From positions 44,462 through 108,461 of the forward strand of contig JAFULM010000017.1 in NCBI GenBank assembly GCA_017483185.1: DNA of 64,000 nt. Reading direction: 5' to 3'. Under the pieces are notes generated by a model, which did not search any database, was not told where the DNA came from, and saw only the letters and a program-made list of their open reading frames with translations. Position 1 is the stretch's first letter. Each line of letters begins with the position of its first letter. This DNA is from Prevotella sp. Its GTDB lineage: Bacteria; Bacteroidota; Bacteroidia; Bacteroidales; Bacteroidaceae. Below, one piece after another: positions 26,540 through 35,555 of the stretch. A program made the position numbers and the translations under genes.

Positions 26540-29500
26540 ATGGCAAACCATCTTATCATCGGACTTGGAGGAACCGGAGGTTCCATCCTACGTGCCTTGC
26601 GCAAGCGCATCTATGAAGAATTCCGCTCCAACACCCCCAAAGGCAATGCCAACATCGAGTATCTCTATGTGGACTCAAGTCTGGCAGACCTCAACAACGA
26701 GAGTGACTGGCAGACACTGGGAGCATCCGTGCAGCTGTCACCCGCACAGCGACTGTCCATCAACGGCATAGGAGCAGGCGTGCTCAACAACCTGGACTCC
26801 TACCCCGGCATACAGTCATTCATCAACCGTAAGGATCAGGCCATGCTCAACGACGGCATCGGAGCCATCATCAGCGAAGGCATCGGAGGCCAGCGCCGCC
26901 GCTTCGGACGCATGCTCATCGCCAACAACATGTGCGGACTGCCGCAAAACACGTTTGTCGGACAGGTGCACGCCCGCGTCCGCGCCCTCAAAGAGCGTGA
27001 GGACACAAGCGACGTGACATTCCACATCTGCGCCGGACTGGGCGGAGGAACGGGTTCCGGCTCCATCATCGACGCCGTCACACAGGTGCGCAACGAGTTT
27101 CAGCGCACAGGCGACAACCGCACGTCATTCAAGATTCAGCTCTATCTCTACGTCCCCGAGACCATCATCCAGATACCCGGCGGCGAAGACAGCAACCGCT
27201 TCTATCAGCCCAACGGCTATGCCGCCCTGCTCGAGCTGAACGCCATGTCCGTCGGCCGCTACTTCCCGACAGACGTCAAGGGCAACACCGACGAATACGG
27301 CAACGTGCGCAGACTGCTCCAAGGACAGGACGCCTTCGACATGGCCTATCTCTTCACCAACGTCAATGAAGCCGGAAAAGAAGTGCACATCCACAAGGTG
27401 CTGCCCGGCATCGTCGGCGACTTCATCTTCCAGAAGACCGTTGTCTCCGGCATGATGAACGGCGGAAAAATGGCACGTCTGGAGACAAACGAGAACAACG
27501 GCATGCTGCCCGAAGAGAACGAGACCCACGAACCGGTGCACAGCCGCCGCTTCATGACATTCGGCGTCAAGCGCATCGAATATCCCGAGACGGAAGTCGT
27601 GGAATATGGCGCATACCAGTTCGCCCGTCAGGCATCATTCCAGATGCTCCACGGACAGTGGGACGACGCACGCGGATTTATCGAGGAATGTACCGAAGAC
27701 ATGGTCGGAAAGTCATACCGCGAGGACATCACCAAAGCCGAAGAGGTCGAGGGCAACCTGCTCACCGAAGACTACCTGACGCTCGGCAAACCGCTGCCCA
27801 GCATCAAGGACCACGTGAAAAACTGGAAGCCGATCGTCTCGGGATGGGAGTTCTACACCGACCGCTACAAGCAGGACGTAGAGACGGAACATCCCAAGAA
27901 GGAATGGCTGGAAGAATTCAATCAGGTATGCGAGAAGTTCTTCGACTCCATGTACCGCGGAAAGGGCGTCAAGACGTTCTATGCCGAATATGAAGGCGAG
28001 ATACCCGGCTTCGCTGAGGAGATATGCCGCCGCATAGAGAACAATCTGTTCGGACGGTGGAAGGACGGCACGATGTCGATACTGGAAGTTCACAAATATC
28101 TCGGACTGCTCATCGACAACTGCGACAAGCGCATCGACGAGATGAAAGGCAAGATCTCCAAACGCTCGGCCTATCTCACCGAAGACCTGGGGGAACAGAT
28201 CAAGGCCATCCGCACCGACTGGAACAACATCGGCTGGATACGCGACGCCGTGACAAACGCATCGACAAAGACTTTCGGACGATTCGCTGACGCCAAGCGC
28301 GAGCAGCTGACGCTCCAGACACAGATCGTCGCTTACGGATTTGCAGTGAAGCTGCTGACGGAAATCAAGACCATGCTCATCCTGCTCAACACCAACAGCA
28401 TCGACCCGTTCCGCAAGACTCTGGCCGAATTTGCCGACATGATGAAGAAGCTGGCCGAGGAGAAGTGCAAACTGAGCGACGCCGACGTGACGAGCATGCA
28501 GCGTGAGGTCATCAAGGAGTATGATCCCAAGTTCGTGCGCCAGACAGTCGTCGGATTCCTCCGCAACCAGAAGAACCAGGAGGCTTACGCCACCACCCTG
28601 CGTGCACGCATCATCGAAGCTGCCGGTTCGAGCGACGTCAACTTCACCGTGCTGAGCAACAAGATTCACGTGGGCACACTCCAGACGGTCACTCTGAAGA
28701 CCTGCATCGAGAACGCCCGCAACGAGATGGACAACTACTCGACGAGCAACCCCAACCAGAGACTGGTCAAGGTCAACATCCTCGACAAGCTGCGCGCGAC
28801 CAGCTGCAGCACGCCGGAGAAGAGAAAGAAGTTCCTCAAGGACCTCTACAACTCGTCACAGAGCTGTCTGACGTTCAACGGTTCGGAAGAAGGAAAGGGC
28901 AGCCCCGAGACGGCAGCCAACCACCAGAAGATCATCCAGCTCTCGCTGCCTAAGTTTGAGGACGACGACGAGTTCCGCAACGACTTCATAAAGGACTTCG
29001 GTGAGAGCGGAAAGATACCGTTCAACAAGGACAACGACGTGTCGGAAAACTTCAAGTCCAACCAGATCGTGGTCATCACGGCCCACAGCGGATTCCCGCT
29101 CCGCTATGTCGACAACGTCCGCGTGCTCAAGGAAAAGTATGATGTGCTCGTCCGCAACGAGGTCAACCGCATGGTCGTACACACCGAGAGTTTCGCCAAA
29201 CCGCTGCCGGAACTGTTTGCCAAAGCCCCCGGCGCCATCCGCAAGGAGCTTATGCCCGTCGTACTGCTGGCCTATGCCATCGGCGGCATCATCGTCGAGC
29301 GCGAGGATGTGGAGACCGGCGAGAAGTATATGGCCTTTGCCGGTGAAAAGAACCGCATGGGACGTGTGAGCCGCTGGATCAATGTCGGCGACGACATGAT
29401 TGCCACGCTCAACGAACTGAGCCGCACCACACGCGCTATGGACGCCGCCGCACTGCGCAAGGCAGTCGAGGAGGAGATGAACGCCAACTACAAGCACATC

Positions 29501-29647
29501 GAAAAGAAGGAAGAACTGATGAAGAAGATGGGCAACGTCTTGGACAACATCCTGCTCCCGCTCGTCGGCGGAAACGACAACAATCAGGAATTTGTGGCCT
29601 TCAATGCGGCTGCGGAAAAACTTTGTGACAACGATTTGAAACTGTAA
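26540..29647 (+). CDS. Large tubulin-like (Tubulin_2 type) protein
   Basis: 1035 residues. The N-terminal part has a tubulin/FtsZ-type GTPase fold: a glycine-rich first loop IIGLGGTGGS at residues 6-15, and the tubulin signature loop GLGGGTGSGS at 166-175, equal to GGGTGTG/GGGTGSG in FtsZ and tubulin. This matches the bacterial 'tubulin-like' family Tubulin_2, whose members are much larger than FtsZ and are uncharacterised. No clear T7 catalytic loop (NxDxxD) could be pointed to, so nucleotide hydrolysis on assembly is uncertain. The long C-terminal region (about 400-1035) is mostly helical and charged and has no recognised domain. No signal peptide: cytosolic. Upstream is a membrane protein, downstream a zinc-ribbon/TM/MORN protein and six exported proteins on one strand, which suggests a scaffold at the inner membrane that works with envelope parts. 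Confidence 0.85.
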   Translation: MANHLIIGLGGTGGSILRALRKRIYEEFRSNTPKGNANIEYLYVDSSLADLNNESDWQTLGASVQLSPAQRLSINGIGAGVLNNLDSYPGIQSFINRKDQAMLNDGIGAIISEGIGGQRRRFGRMLIANNMCGLPQNTFVGQVHARVRALKEREDTSDVTFHICAGLGGGTGSGSIIDAVTQVRNEFQRTGDNRTSFKIQLYLYVPETIIQIPGGEDSNRFYQPNGYAALLELNAMSVGRYFPTDVKGNTDEYGNVRRLLQGQDAFDMAYLFTNVNEAGKEVHIHKVLPGIVGDFIFQKTVVSGMMNGGKMARLETNENNGMLPEENETHEPVHSRRFMTFGVKRIEYPETEVVEYGAYQFARQASFQMLHGQWDDARGFIEECTEDMVGKSYREDITKAEEVEGNLLTEDYLTLGKPLPSIKDHVKNWKPIVSGWEFYTDRYKQDVETEHPKKEWLEEFNQVCEKFFDSMYRGKGVKTFYAEYEGEIPGFAEEICRRIENNLFGRWKDGTMSILEVHKYLGLLIDNCDKRIDEMKGKISKRSAYLTEDLGEQIKAIRTDWNNIGWIRDAVTNASTKTFGRFADAKREQLTLQTQIVAYGFAVKLLTEIKTMLILLNTNSIDPFRKTLAEFADMMKKLAEEKCKLSDADVTSMQREVIKEYDPKFVRQTVVGFLRNQKNQEAYATTLRARIIEAAGSSDVNFTVLSNKIHVGTLQTVTLKTCIENARNEMDNYSTSNPNQRLVKVNILDKLRATSCSTPEKRKKFLKDLYNSSQSCLTFNGSEEGKGSPETAANHQKIIQLSLPKFEDDDEFRNDFIKDFGESGKIPFNKDNDVSENFKSNQIVVITAHSGFPLRYVDNVRVLKEKYDVLVRNEVNRMVVHTESFAKPLPELFAKAPGAIRKELMPVVLLAYAIGGIIVEREDVETGEKYMAFAGEKNRMGRVSRWINVGDDMIATLNELSRTTRAMDAAALRKAVEEEMNANYKHIEKKEELMKKMGNVLDNILLPLVGGNDNNQEFVAFNAAAEKLCDNDLKL

Positions 29648-29672
29648 TAACCAATTAACACATTATTATATT

Positions 29673-30332
29673 ATGGCAAAGAAAGTAGGAAAGTGCATCA
29701 ACATTGATTGCGACAACTATAAGAAAGTGGTCGAAGTTGCGGCCGGCGAGGAATTTGAGTGCCCGCTGTGCCACCAGCCGTTGGAGGAAGTCAGCGGCGG
29801 CGGAAAACCCGGCGGTGGCGGTGACGACGACGGCAAAAAGAAACTCATCGCCATCATCGCGGCAGCAGTGGTGTTGGTCGGAGGAGGTACGGGACTTTAC
29901 TTCGGACTCTCCGGTGACGACAAAGAGACGGCACCGGCACCGAAGATAGAGACTCCCACAGACAGCATAGCCAAGGACACAACGGCTGTCGACACCGTCG
30001 CAACACCGGTCAAGGAAGAACCGGCAGTCAAGGAAGAACCGAAAGTGGAGCCGAAGAAGGTTGAAGAAAAGAAGACAACCAAGCCCGCACCGACCCAGAA
30101 GAATGGCTACGGCACGGTCAACTTGGGTTACGGACGCTACACGGGTGACCTCAAGAACGGTCAGCCCCACGGCCACGGCACCATCACCTATACCCAATCA
30201 CACAAGATTGTAAACTCTAAGGACTTTGTTGCGAATCCGGGTGACACGTTTGAAGGTGACTTCCGCGAAGGCCGAATCAGCAGCATCGGATATTGGACGC
30301 ACGACGGCAACCAGACAGCAGTCAAGCCGTGA
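29673..30332 (+). CDS. Zinc-ribbon / transmembrane / MORN-repeat protein
   Basis: 219 residues in three parts. Residues 8-33 form a zinc ribbon (C8-x4-C13 and C30-x2-C33). A Gly-Asp linker leads to one membrane helix (about 58-80, IAIIAAAVVLVGGGTGLYFG). Then comes a Pro/Glu/Lys/Thr-rich spacer (about 85-145), and a C-terminal domain with MORN-type repeats (YGRYTGDLKNGQPHGHGTIT and a second, longer-spaced FEGDFREGRISS). The arrangement suggests a cytosolic zinc ribbon, a single pass, and a MORN domain across the membrane. Begins 25 bases after the tubulin-like gene; its TGA stop shares a base with the next ATG. It is the natural candidate for linking the cytosolic protein to the exported set. 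Confidence 0.82.
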   Translation: MAKKVGKCINIDCDNYKKVVEVAAGEEFECPLCHQPLEEVSGGGKPGGGGDDDGKKKLIAIIAAAVVLVGGGTGLYFGLSGDDKETAPAPKIETPTDSIAKDTTAVDTVATPVKEEPAVKEEPKVEPKKVEEKKTTKPAPTQKNGYGTVNLGYGRYTGDLKNGQPHGHGTITYTQSHKIVNSKDFVANPGDTFEGDFREGRISSIGYWTHDGNQTAVKP

Positions 30333-31456
30333 TGCTGCGCCGCATAACCATCATATTGCTGATGGTGGCGGCCTGCGCCCAAATAGCGCCGGCCGCCAAC
30401 AGCTACCACACCCGAAGGCTGGCAGACATAGCCCGCGCGGCCGGTCTGTCACTGCCTGAGGGGATGGCAGCAGGGATGTGTGATGACAGCACTTACACGT
30501 TCAGCGGACGTCCGCTGCGTGTCCGGACCAATTCATTCGGCGACATATCACACATCGGATACCGCCTCTTCGCACCACAACTGATAGAGGCATACGGCGC
30601 TTCACCGGTCTTCGACTTCATCGAGCGCTACCTTCTCGAACTTGACTTACGCCTCGACGGCCGCACACCGGCGGCACGGATGGACATCGACAAGGTCGTC
30701 TGCGCAGCCGGAGACATCGGCATGCTACACTCGATGGCGACCGATGCATCGTTCAGCATCGAGTCCATCACACGCCGCATGTACCGTCTGAAGTGGACAA
30801 AGGGAAGCCAAACGCTCAGCCTGACCATACCTGCGGACTATCAGTTGATGACCGGCGCCGACGCCATCGAACTGGAAAACATCTTTGAGCGTGACCTCCA
30901 ACGACTGATTCCAATCAGCGGTGACGATGTCATCAACGACTGGAGAAACGCCAAAGTGGCTCGTTCCGGAGACATGCTGATAGTCGACGGCGGCACATTC
31001 ATGAGCGAAATGATTCGCGGTGACATCTATCTGACAGAACGGCAGGGCCGGCGCAGACTTGTGACCGACGCGTCAAAAGCCCGTCAGAGCGTGGCCAACA
31101 TCATGCTGACAGGCATCTACAACCGCACCATTCCGCTCGACCTGACAATCGACCGCTACGGATATAAAGCCAGCAAGGTCGCCGTGACCGTACAGCAGTT
31201 TGTCGACTACTGTCTGGCCGAAGGCTGCCGCCTCTATTTTGGCATCAAAACGCACGACAAGGAACGGCTGACGGGAACACTCTTCGCTCTCAACGAAAAG
31301 ATGGCCTACAATCATGTTCTCAGCATTGACTTCCCCACAAGCATCCTGAAAGGCTCCGACAATGCGACTGTAAAAGGCACTGCGTATGTCTATATCCCGT
31401 TACAGAACGTGACGGAAAAGTTTTTTCAACCATACCAAAACGACAAAAGAAAATGA
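30332..31456 (+). CDS. Exported protein of unknown function (operon member 4)
   Basis: 374 residues from the ATG at 30332, which overlaps the previous stop (TGATG); an in-frame ATG at 30293 lies inside the upstream gene and would put 13 residues in front of the signal peptide MLRRITIILLMVAACAQIAPAA. No known domain was recognised in the mature protein. It has a mixed alpha/beta composition, with 'RMDIDKVVCAAGDIG' in the middle and 'NRTIPLDLTIDRYGY' later. There is no catalytic motif or membrane helix. The last four bases overlap the next gene, so expression is tightly coupled. Likely periplasmic. Confidence 0.72.
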   Translation: MLRRITIILLMVAACAQIAPAANSYHTRRLADIARAAGLSLPEGMAAGMCDDSTYTFSGRPLRVRTNSFGDISHIGYRLFAPQLIEAYGASPVFDFIERYLLELDLRLDGRTPAARMDIDKVVCAAGDIGMLHSMATDASFSIESITRRMYRLKWTKGSQTLSLTIPADYQLMTGADAIELENIFERDLQRLIPISGDDVINDWRNAKVARSGDMLIVDGGTFMSEMIRGDIYLTERQGRRRLVTDASKARQSVANIMLTGIYNRTIPLDLTIDRYGYKASKVAVTVQQFVDYCLAEGCRLYFGIKTHDKERLTGTLFALNEKMAYNHVLSIDFPTSILKGSDNATVKGTAYVYIPLQNVTEKFFQPYQNDKRK

Positions 31457-32148
31457 AAGCAAGAACCTTAATCACAGCTACTCTTATGCTACTGACCGCT
31501 TCTTTCGCCCATGCCGATGACGTGGAAGAGACAAAGAAACAAATCAACAGCATAAAGAAAAGCAGCCAATACATTTATGCCGAGGTCACCGCAGCGACGG
31601 AAAGCGAAGCAAAGGACTTGGCTGAGGAAATACTGTATGAAGAGATCAACAAGTGGGCGGCCAATCAGAAGAAGCTCAAGAACAGCCCGACGTTTGTCGT
31701 CAACAACAAGCACGAGCTCTATACATCCATGTCCATGCCGCGCGGAAACATGTACCGGTCGTTCGTCTACGTGAAGAAGAGCGACATCCAGCCGGCTGAA
31801 AACACACAGGTGATCGCCAACACCAATCCCAATGCCAACACTCAAGAAGGTTCTTCGGTGTCTCTGATCGTACCGGACGCCGTCCGTGAACTTGCAGCCT
31901 GCACCGAATATTCGGTTTTGGCGGAGAAAATCCAGGCCATGAAGGGACAGGGACGCGTGAAGAGCTACGCCCGCTATGCGCAGTTAAACAACCCCGACGC
32001 ATGCTATTTGGCCATCTATAATACCGCCGGCAAAGTGGTGGCAATACTCACTCCCGGGGCTCAGAGAACCAACATCGCCACCGGACAGAGCGACGGTGTG
32101 GCCAACTATCGCGGTTGTGGAGCCATCGGATTTGAGATTGCGGAATGA
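31453..32148 (+). CDS. Exported protein of unknown function (operon member 5)
   Basis: 231 residues. Signal peptide MKARTLITATLMLLTASFAHA. The segment about 30-75 (SSQYIYAEVTAATESEAKDLAEEIL) looks like the start of a domain found in several Bacteroidota exported proteins, but no family name can be assigned. The C-terminal half holds 'YARYAQLNNPDACYLAIYNTAGKVVAIL', with two cysteines about residue 181 and near 223 that could pair. It overlaps the preceding gene by ATGA and is followed by an 83-base gap with no recognised signal. Confidence 0.72.
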   Translation: MKARTLITATLMLLTASFAHADDVEETKKQINSIKKSSQYIYAEVTAATESEAKDLAEEILYEEINKWAANQKKLKNSPTFVVNNKHELYTSMSMPRGNMYRSFVYVKKSDIQPAENTQVIANTNPNANTQEGSSVSLIVPDAVRELAACTEYSVLAEKIQAMKGQGRVKSYARYAQLNNPDACYLAIYNTAGKVVAILTPGAQRTNIATGQSDGVANYRGCGAIGFEIAE

Positions 32149-32231
32149 TTTGGTGACAATAGGACAGCACCAGACCTCCCTTAGAAATAGATAACAGAAA
32201 AACAGAAACGGTTTAAATATAAAGACAAAAG

Positions 32232-33248
32232 ATGAAAATTAGAGTAACGTGCGTCCTGTTCGCACTCTTCAGCCTACTGTTTGCAGGCAACGGCAGATGT
32301 GCGGCAGTGACAGTGACACTGCTGACAGACGAGATGACGGAACGTCCGGCAGCCATAGGCATGGCCGAAAGAAATCTCGGAGTAGTGCTCACAGAGATCA
32401 ACCGGGCTCAGAAAGCCAAGACCATACTTACCACACGTGGCCTTCCGATGGATGAATTCTCGCTGAAATCGCTCATCCGTCTTTGGGCCGTGACACCCTT
32501 CTACTGTGACGACGAAGAGGTTGTCGACCGTGCGTGGGTGTTCAAAGACGGTTCGATGATGGTCAGCCACATCCCGCTCATCATCACTCCCGAGGACGAA
32601 GGCTTCGGTATGGGCAACTATCAGGAAGCTGTCGTCGAGTTTGACGCACAGGGCAACATCACCGACTTCCGCCTCGCGCTCGACGCACAGACCTCCGAGA
32701 GCATGGAGCGTTGCGGTTCGGTGGTCGAAAAGGAGCAGCAGATGATCATCCTGCAGTATGTCGAGCGCTTCCGCACGGCCTACAACCAGAAGGACCTCCA
32801 GACCATCGAACAGATGTTCAGCGACGACGCTCTCATCATCACGGGTAAGGTCGTGATGTCCCGTCCGTCGGAAATGCAACCGGCAAAGGCCAAGGTTGAA
32901 TATACCAAGCAGAACAAACAGCAGTACATCAGCAACCTGCGCCGTGCCTTCGCACGCAACAAGTGGATTGACGTCAAGTTCTCGCAGATCGGTGAAGACG
33001 GAGAAAACGGTGGTTGCGCCGGCATCACCCGCTCACGCATCGACCCGACGAAATACGGTGTCCGCCTGCGTCAGGAGTGGAAATCGAGCAACTACAGCGA
33101 CGAGGGCTACCTCTTCCTGCTTTGGGAATTCCCCAAAGACGGCGGCAGCCCCATCATCCACGTCCGCACATGGCAGCCGGAGAACGTCGGCGGCGTAAAG
33201 CAGAAGCCGGACGACAACATCTCCACGCTGGAAGGATTTGACCTGTAA
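32232..33248 (+). CDS. Exported two-domain protein with C-terminal NTF2/SnoaL-like domain (operon member 6)
   Basis: 338 residues, signal peptide about 1-24 (ending NGRCA). The N-terminal domain (about 25-165) starts VTVTLLTDEMTERPAAIGM and includes 'NLGVVLTEINRAQ'. The C-terminal part (about 170-338) reads like an NTF2/SnoaL fold: 'YVERFRTAYNQKDLQTIEQMF' is the typical first helix, followed by curved strands. It ends WQPENVGGVKQKPDDNISTL, a tail repeated almost exactly at the end of the next protein. NTF2-like folds bind small ligands or act as protein-interaction pockets; nothing here shows an active site. Confidence 0.75.
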   Translation: MKIRVTCVLFALFSLLFAGNGRCAAVTVTLLTDEMTERPAAIGMAERNLGVVLTEINRAQKAKTILTTRGLPMDEFSLKSLIRLWAVTPFYCDDEEVVDRAWVFKDGSMMVSHIPLIITPEDEGFGMGNYQEAVVEFDAQGNITDFRLALDAQTSESMERCGSVVEKEQQMIILQYVERFRTAYNQKDLQTIEQMFSDDALIITGKVVMSRPSEMQPAKAKVEYTKQNKQQYISNLRRAFARNKWIDVKFSQIGEDGENGGCAGITRSRIDPTKYGVRLRQEWKSSNYSDEGYLFLLWEFPKDGGSPIIHVRTWQPENVGGVKQKPDDNISTLEGFDL

Positions 33249-33267
33249 TAAAAGACAACCATTGCCT

Positions 33268-33906
33268 ATGAAGACGACAAGAAGTTTCATAACAAGACTC
33301 CTCACGCTGCTGGCGGTTGTGCTGACAATATCTCCAATAAAAGCACAAACGACATCCAAACCAATGGATATATGTGATTCTGTCATTGACATGTCCCCGG
33401 AGAAGTCCATTATTCAGTTTCTTGAATGTCTCTGTAAGGCATACAACATTAAAGATATCAAATCCATTGAACAGATTTTAAAAGAAACACCTATTTACAC
33501 TACAGAGAAAGTTTCAGCCAGTTCGTCAACAATGCAGCCTCAAACGAAATTAGTCGAATGTACTCAAACAGACAGACAACAATATATAAAGAAAGTGAGC
33601 AACATATTCAAACGCAGCAAATATATTAATGCTAAATATGAATGGATTGATGAATGCGGCAATAGAAGGTGCGGTACGGGCATTACTCGGTCAAACATCA
33701 ACAGTCAGATGTACGGCGTACGTACATATTTTGAAATCACGTCAGACAATTATGCCATAACCGGATTCCTTTTTATGATTTGGGAGTTTTCCGATAAACA
33801 TCAATCACCGATTATCCACGTTGTCACATGGCAGCCCGAGAACGTCGGCGGTGTGAAGCGGGAGCCGGACGACAACATCTCCACACTCAACGGATTTTGC
33901 CTCTAA
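33268..33906 (+). CDS. Exported single-domain paralogue of the preceding NTF2-like domain (operon member 7)
   Basis: 212 residues from the ATG at 33268, with signal peptide MKTTRSFITRLLTLLAVVLT. The mature protein matches only the C-terminal NTF2-like domain of the preceding gene, including 'QPENVGG' and 'PDDNISTL' at the end, so it arose by partial duplication. The middle of the gene (about 33360-33800) is visibly AT-rich with AT-rich codon choice, while the last 75 bases are GC-rich and nearly identical to the end of the upstream gene. This mosaic suggests gene conversion between neighbours or recent entry of a diverged copy. A start at 33238 is possible but overlaps the upstream stop and spoils the signal peptide. 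Confidence 0.75.
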   Translation: MKTTRSFITRLLTLLAVVLTISPIKAQTTSKPMDICDSVIDMSPEKSIIQFLECLCKAYNIKDIKSIEQILKETPIYTTEKVSASSSTMQPQTKLVECTQTDRQQYIKKVSNIFKRSKYINAKYEWIDECGNRRCGTGITRSNINSQMYGVRTYFEITSDNYAITGFLFMIWEFSDKHQSPIIHVVTWQPENVGGVKREPDDNISTLNGFCL

Positions 33907-33926
33907 ATTAAAAACAATTCACGTTT

Positions 33927-35522
33927 ATGAAAACTATAAAAAATTTAAAAAATGCCCTCATCGCCACGTTTGCGGCTCTGCTGACGGCACTCCCACTGGC
34001 AGCGCAGACGGAGCGCATCACGTGCAGCCGCGACATCAACTCCGACCGTTTCGAGAGTCTCGACGGCGGCTACGGACTGCTCATCATCTCGCCTCACAAG
34101 GACCTCGTCATCAACGTGGTGAGTGGCAGCGAACGGCCGACCATCCGTCAGAACGGACGCAACGAGCGCGGCGACTACGAATACTTCGTCATCATGTCGC
34201 CGACGGACACCCACCGTCCGAAGATTGAGGTGAGCCGCCGCGGCAGTGTCGACAAGAATGATTTCGTCCAGGCCCTGAAGCCCGACTTCATGATAGCCTA
34301 TCGCGTCGAGGGTGTGGCAAACCCGATTATCAAGGACGACCAGACGACAGCCACAGACGTACACTTCAATGCAACGGAGGCAGAACTGGAGTTCTCCACA
34401 ACCATCGCCAACCTGCAGGTAGCATGTTCCCCGAAACTCGGGGCAAAAATAACGCGGAAGACCAGCAAGGCCGACAACAACGTGACCATAACCTCCGTTG
34501 TCGTGCCGCTGGCCGTGTTACAGAAAGCACGTCAGGACATAGAAGCACTGGCGGCGGAACACACCGCGCTGGACAACAAGGTGAAGCGAGACATGGACCA
34601 TGCTTCCGACACTGACCTTGACCGCCTTGACGAGCTGGTTGCTCTTCAGAACGAGGCCGACGCTCTCTACTCGGAGCTGACCAACGTCGACGTCTACGGC
34701 GAGGGAACAAACCACTTGACGATAGACATCAGCGACCTCGGACCGCGCATGAAGAAGTGCTACGCCGTCCTGCCGATGGTTGTCGAGAAGTCTGTTTTCG
34801 TCACCGAGTGCAACGCTTTCATGAACGAAGGCGGCAAGCTCTTCGCCCAGCGCAAGTATGAGGATGCCCGCGCGGCCTATATGAACGCCCTGATGGCAAA
34901 GGATGTCGTGCTCAACATGAAGCCGACTATCAACCAGATGATTTCCGACTGCGACTCGTGCATCGAATACAACAAGTATTCCGTGCTCGCCATAAAGAAG
35001 TATAACGAGCTGAAGCGCGGCGGCACAGCGACACAGCAGGAAGTGGCGCGCTACGCCGGAGCGGCCATCAACTACCTCCAGATACTCAACAACCTCAACC
35101 CGGACGAGTTCTACACCTCGCGCATCGAAGTCCTCCAGAAGGTCATGGAGAACATGCCGCTCATGTATCGCTTCACCGTCGTCGAGTGGAAGACACTCCA
35201 CGAGGGCAACGTCATGCCGGGCGTGGAGCTCTGGGCCTACTACGGCAGCGACCAGATCTCGTCGCTCACCTTCGTGACGGACCGCAAGTTCCGCAAGCAC
35301 CTTGACGCCCACAAGCAGGACTACGTCCAGGTCGGACGCACTGACACAAACGGCAAAGCTGAGATTGAACTAAACCGCCAGCACCTCCCGACGGGAATCA
35401 TCTTCCGCCCGACGGCCGACAAAGACGTTAAAATCAAGTATCTCGGCTGGGGTGAACTGGAGCGTCAGGCTCGGGGAACGTATATGGAGAAACAGTTCAG
35501 ATTGAAGATGTACTCTAAATAA
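33927..35522 (+). CDS. Large exported protein with helical repeat region (operon member 8)
   Basis: 531 residues. Signal peptide MKTIKNLKNALIATFAALLTALPLAAQ. The N-terminal half is beta-rich (about 30-190). A helical stretch with heptad-like spacing (about 200-250, 'QKARQDIEALAAEHTALDNK') is followed by a TPR-like segment (about 300-345, 'GGKLFAQRKYEDARAAYMNAL'). The C-terminal 90 residues look like a beta-sandwich (VMPGVELWAYYGSD ... DTNGKAEIELN). No enzyme motif. Its size and interaction-type domains suggest it is a structural or adaptor part of the exported set. 20 bases follow the preceding gene. Confidence 0.75.
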   Translation: MKTIKNLKNALIATFAALLTALPLAAQTERITCSRDINSDRFESLDGGYGLLIISPHKDLVINVVSGSERPTIRQNGRNERGDYEYFVIMSPTDTHRPKIEVSRRGSVDKNDFVQALKPDFMIAYRVEGVANPIIKDDQTTATDVHFNATEAELEFSTTIANLQVACSPKLGAKITRKTSKADNNVTITSVVVPLAVLQKARQDIEALAAEHTALDNKVKRDMDHASDTDLDRLDELVALQNEADALYSELTNVDVYGEGTNHLTIDISDLGPRMKKCYAVLPMVVEKSVFVTECNAFMNEGGKLFAQRKYEDARAAYMNALMAKDVVLNMKPTINQMISDCDSCIEYNKYSVLAIKKYNELKRGGTATQQEVARYAGAAINYLQILNNLNPDEFYTSRIEVLQKVMENMPLMYRFTVVEWKTLHEGNVMPGVELWAYYGSDQISSLTFVTDRKFRKHLDAHKQDYVQVGRTDTNGKAEIELNRQHLPTGIIFRPTADKDVKIKYLGWGELERQARGTYMEKQFRLKMYSK

Positions 35523-35555
35523 AACATATTTTTATTCTAAATCCATTTAACAACA

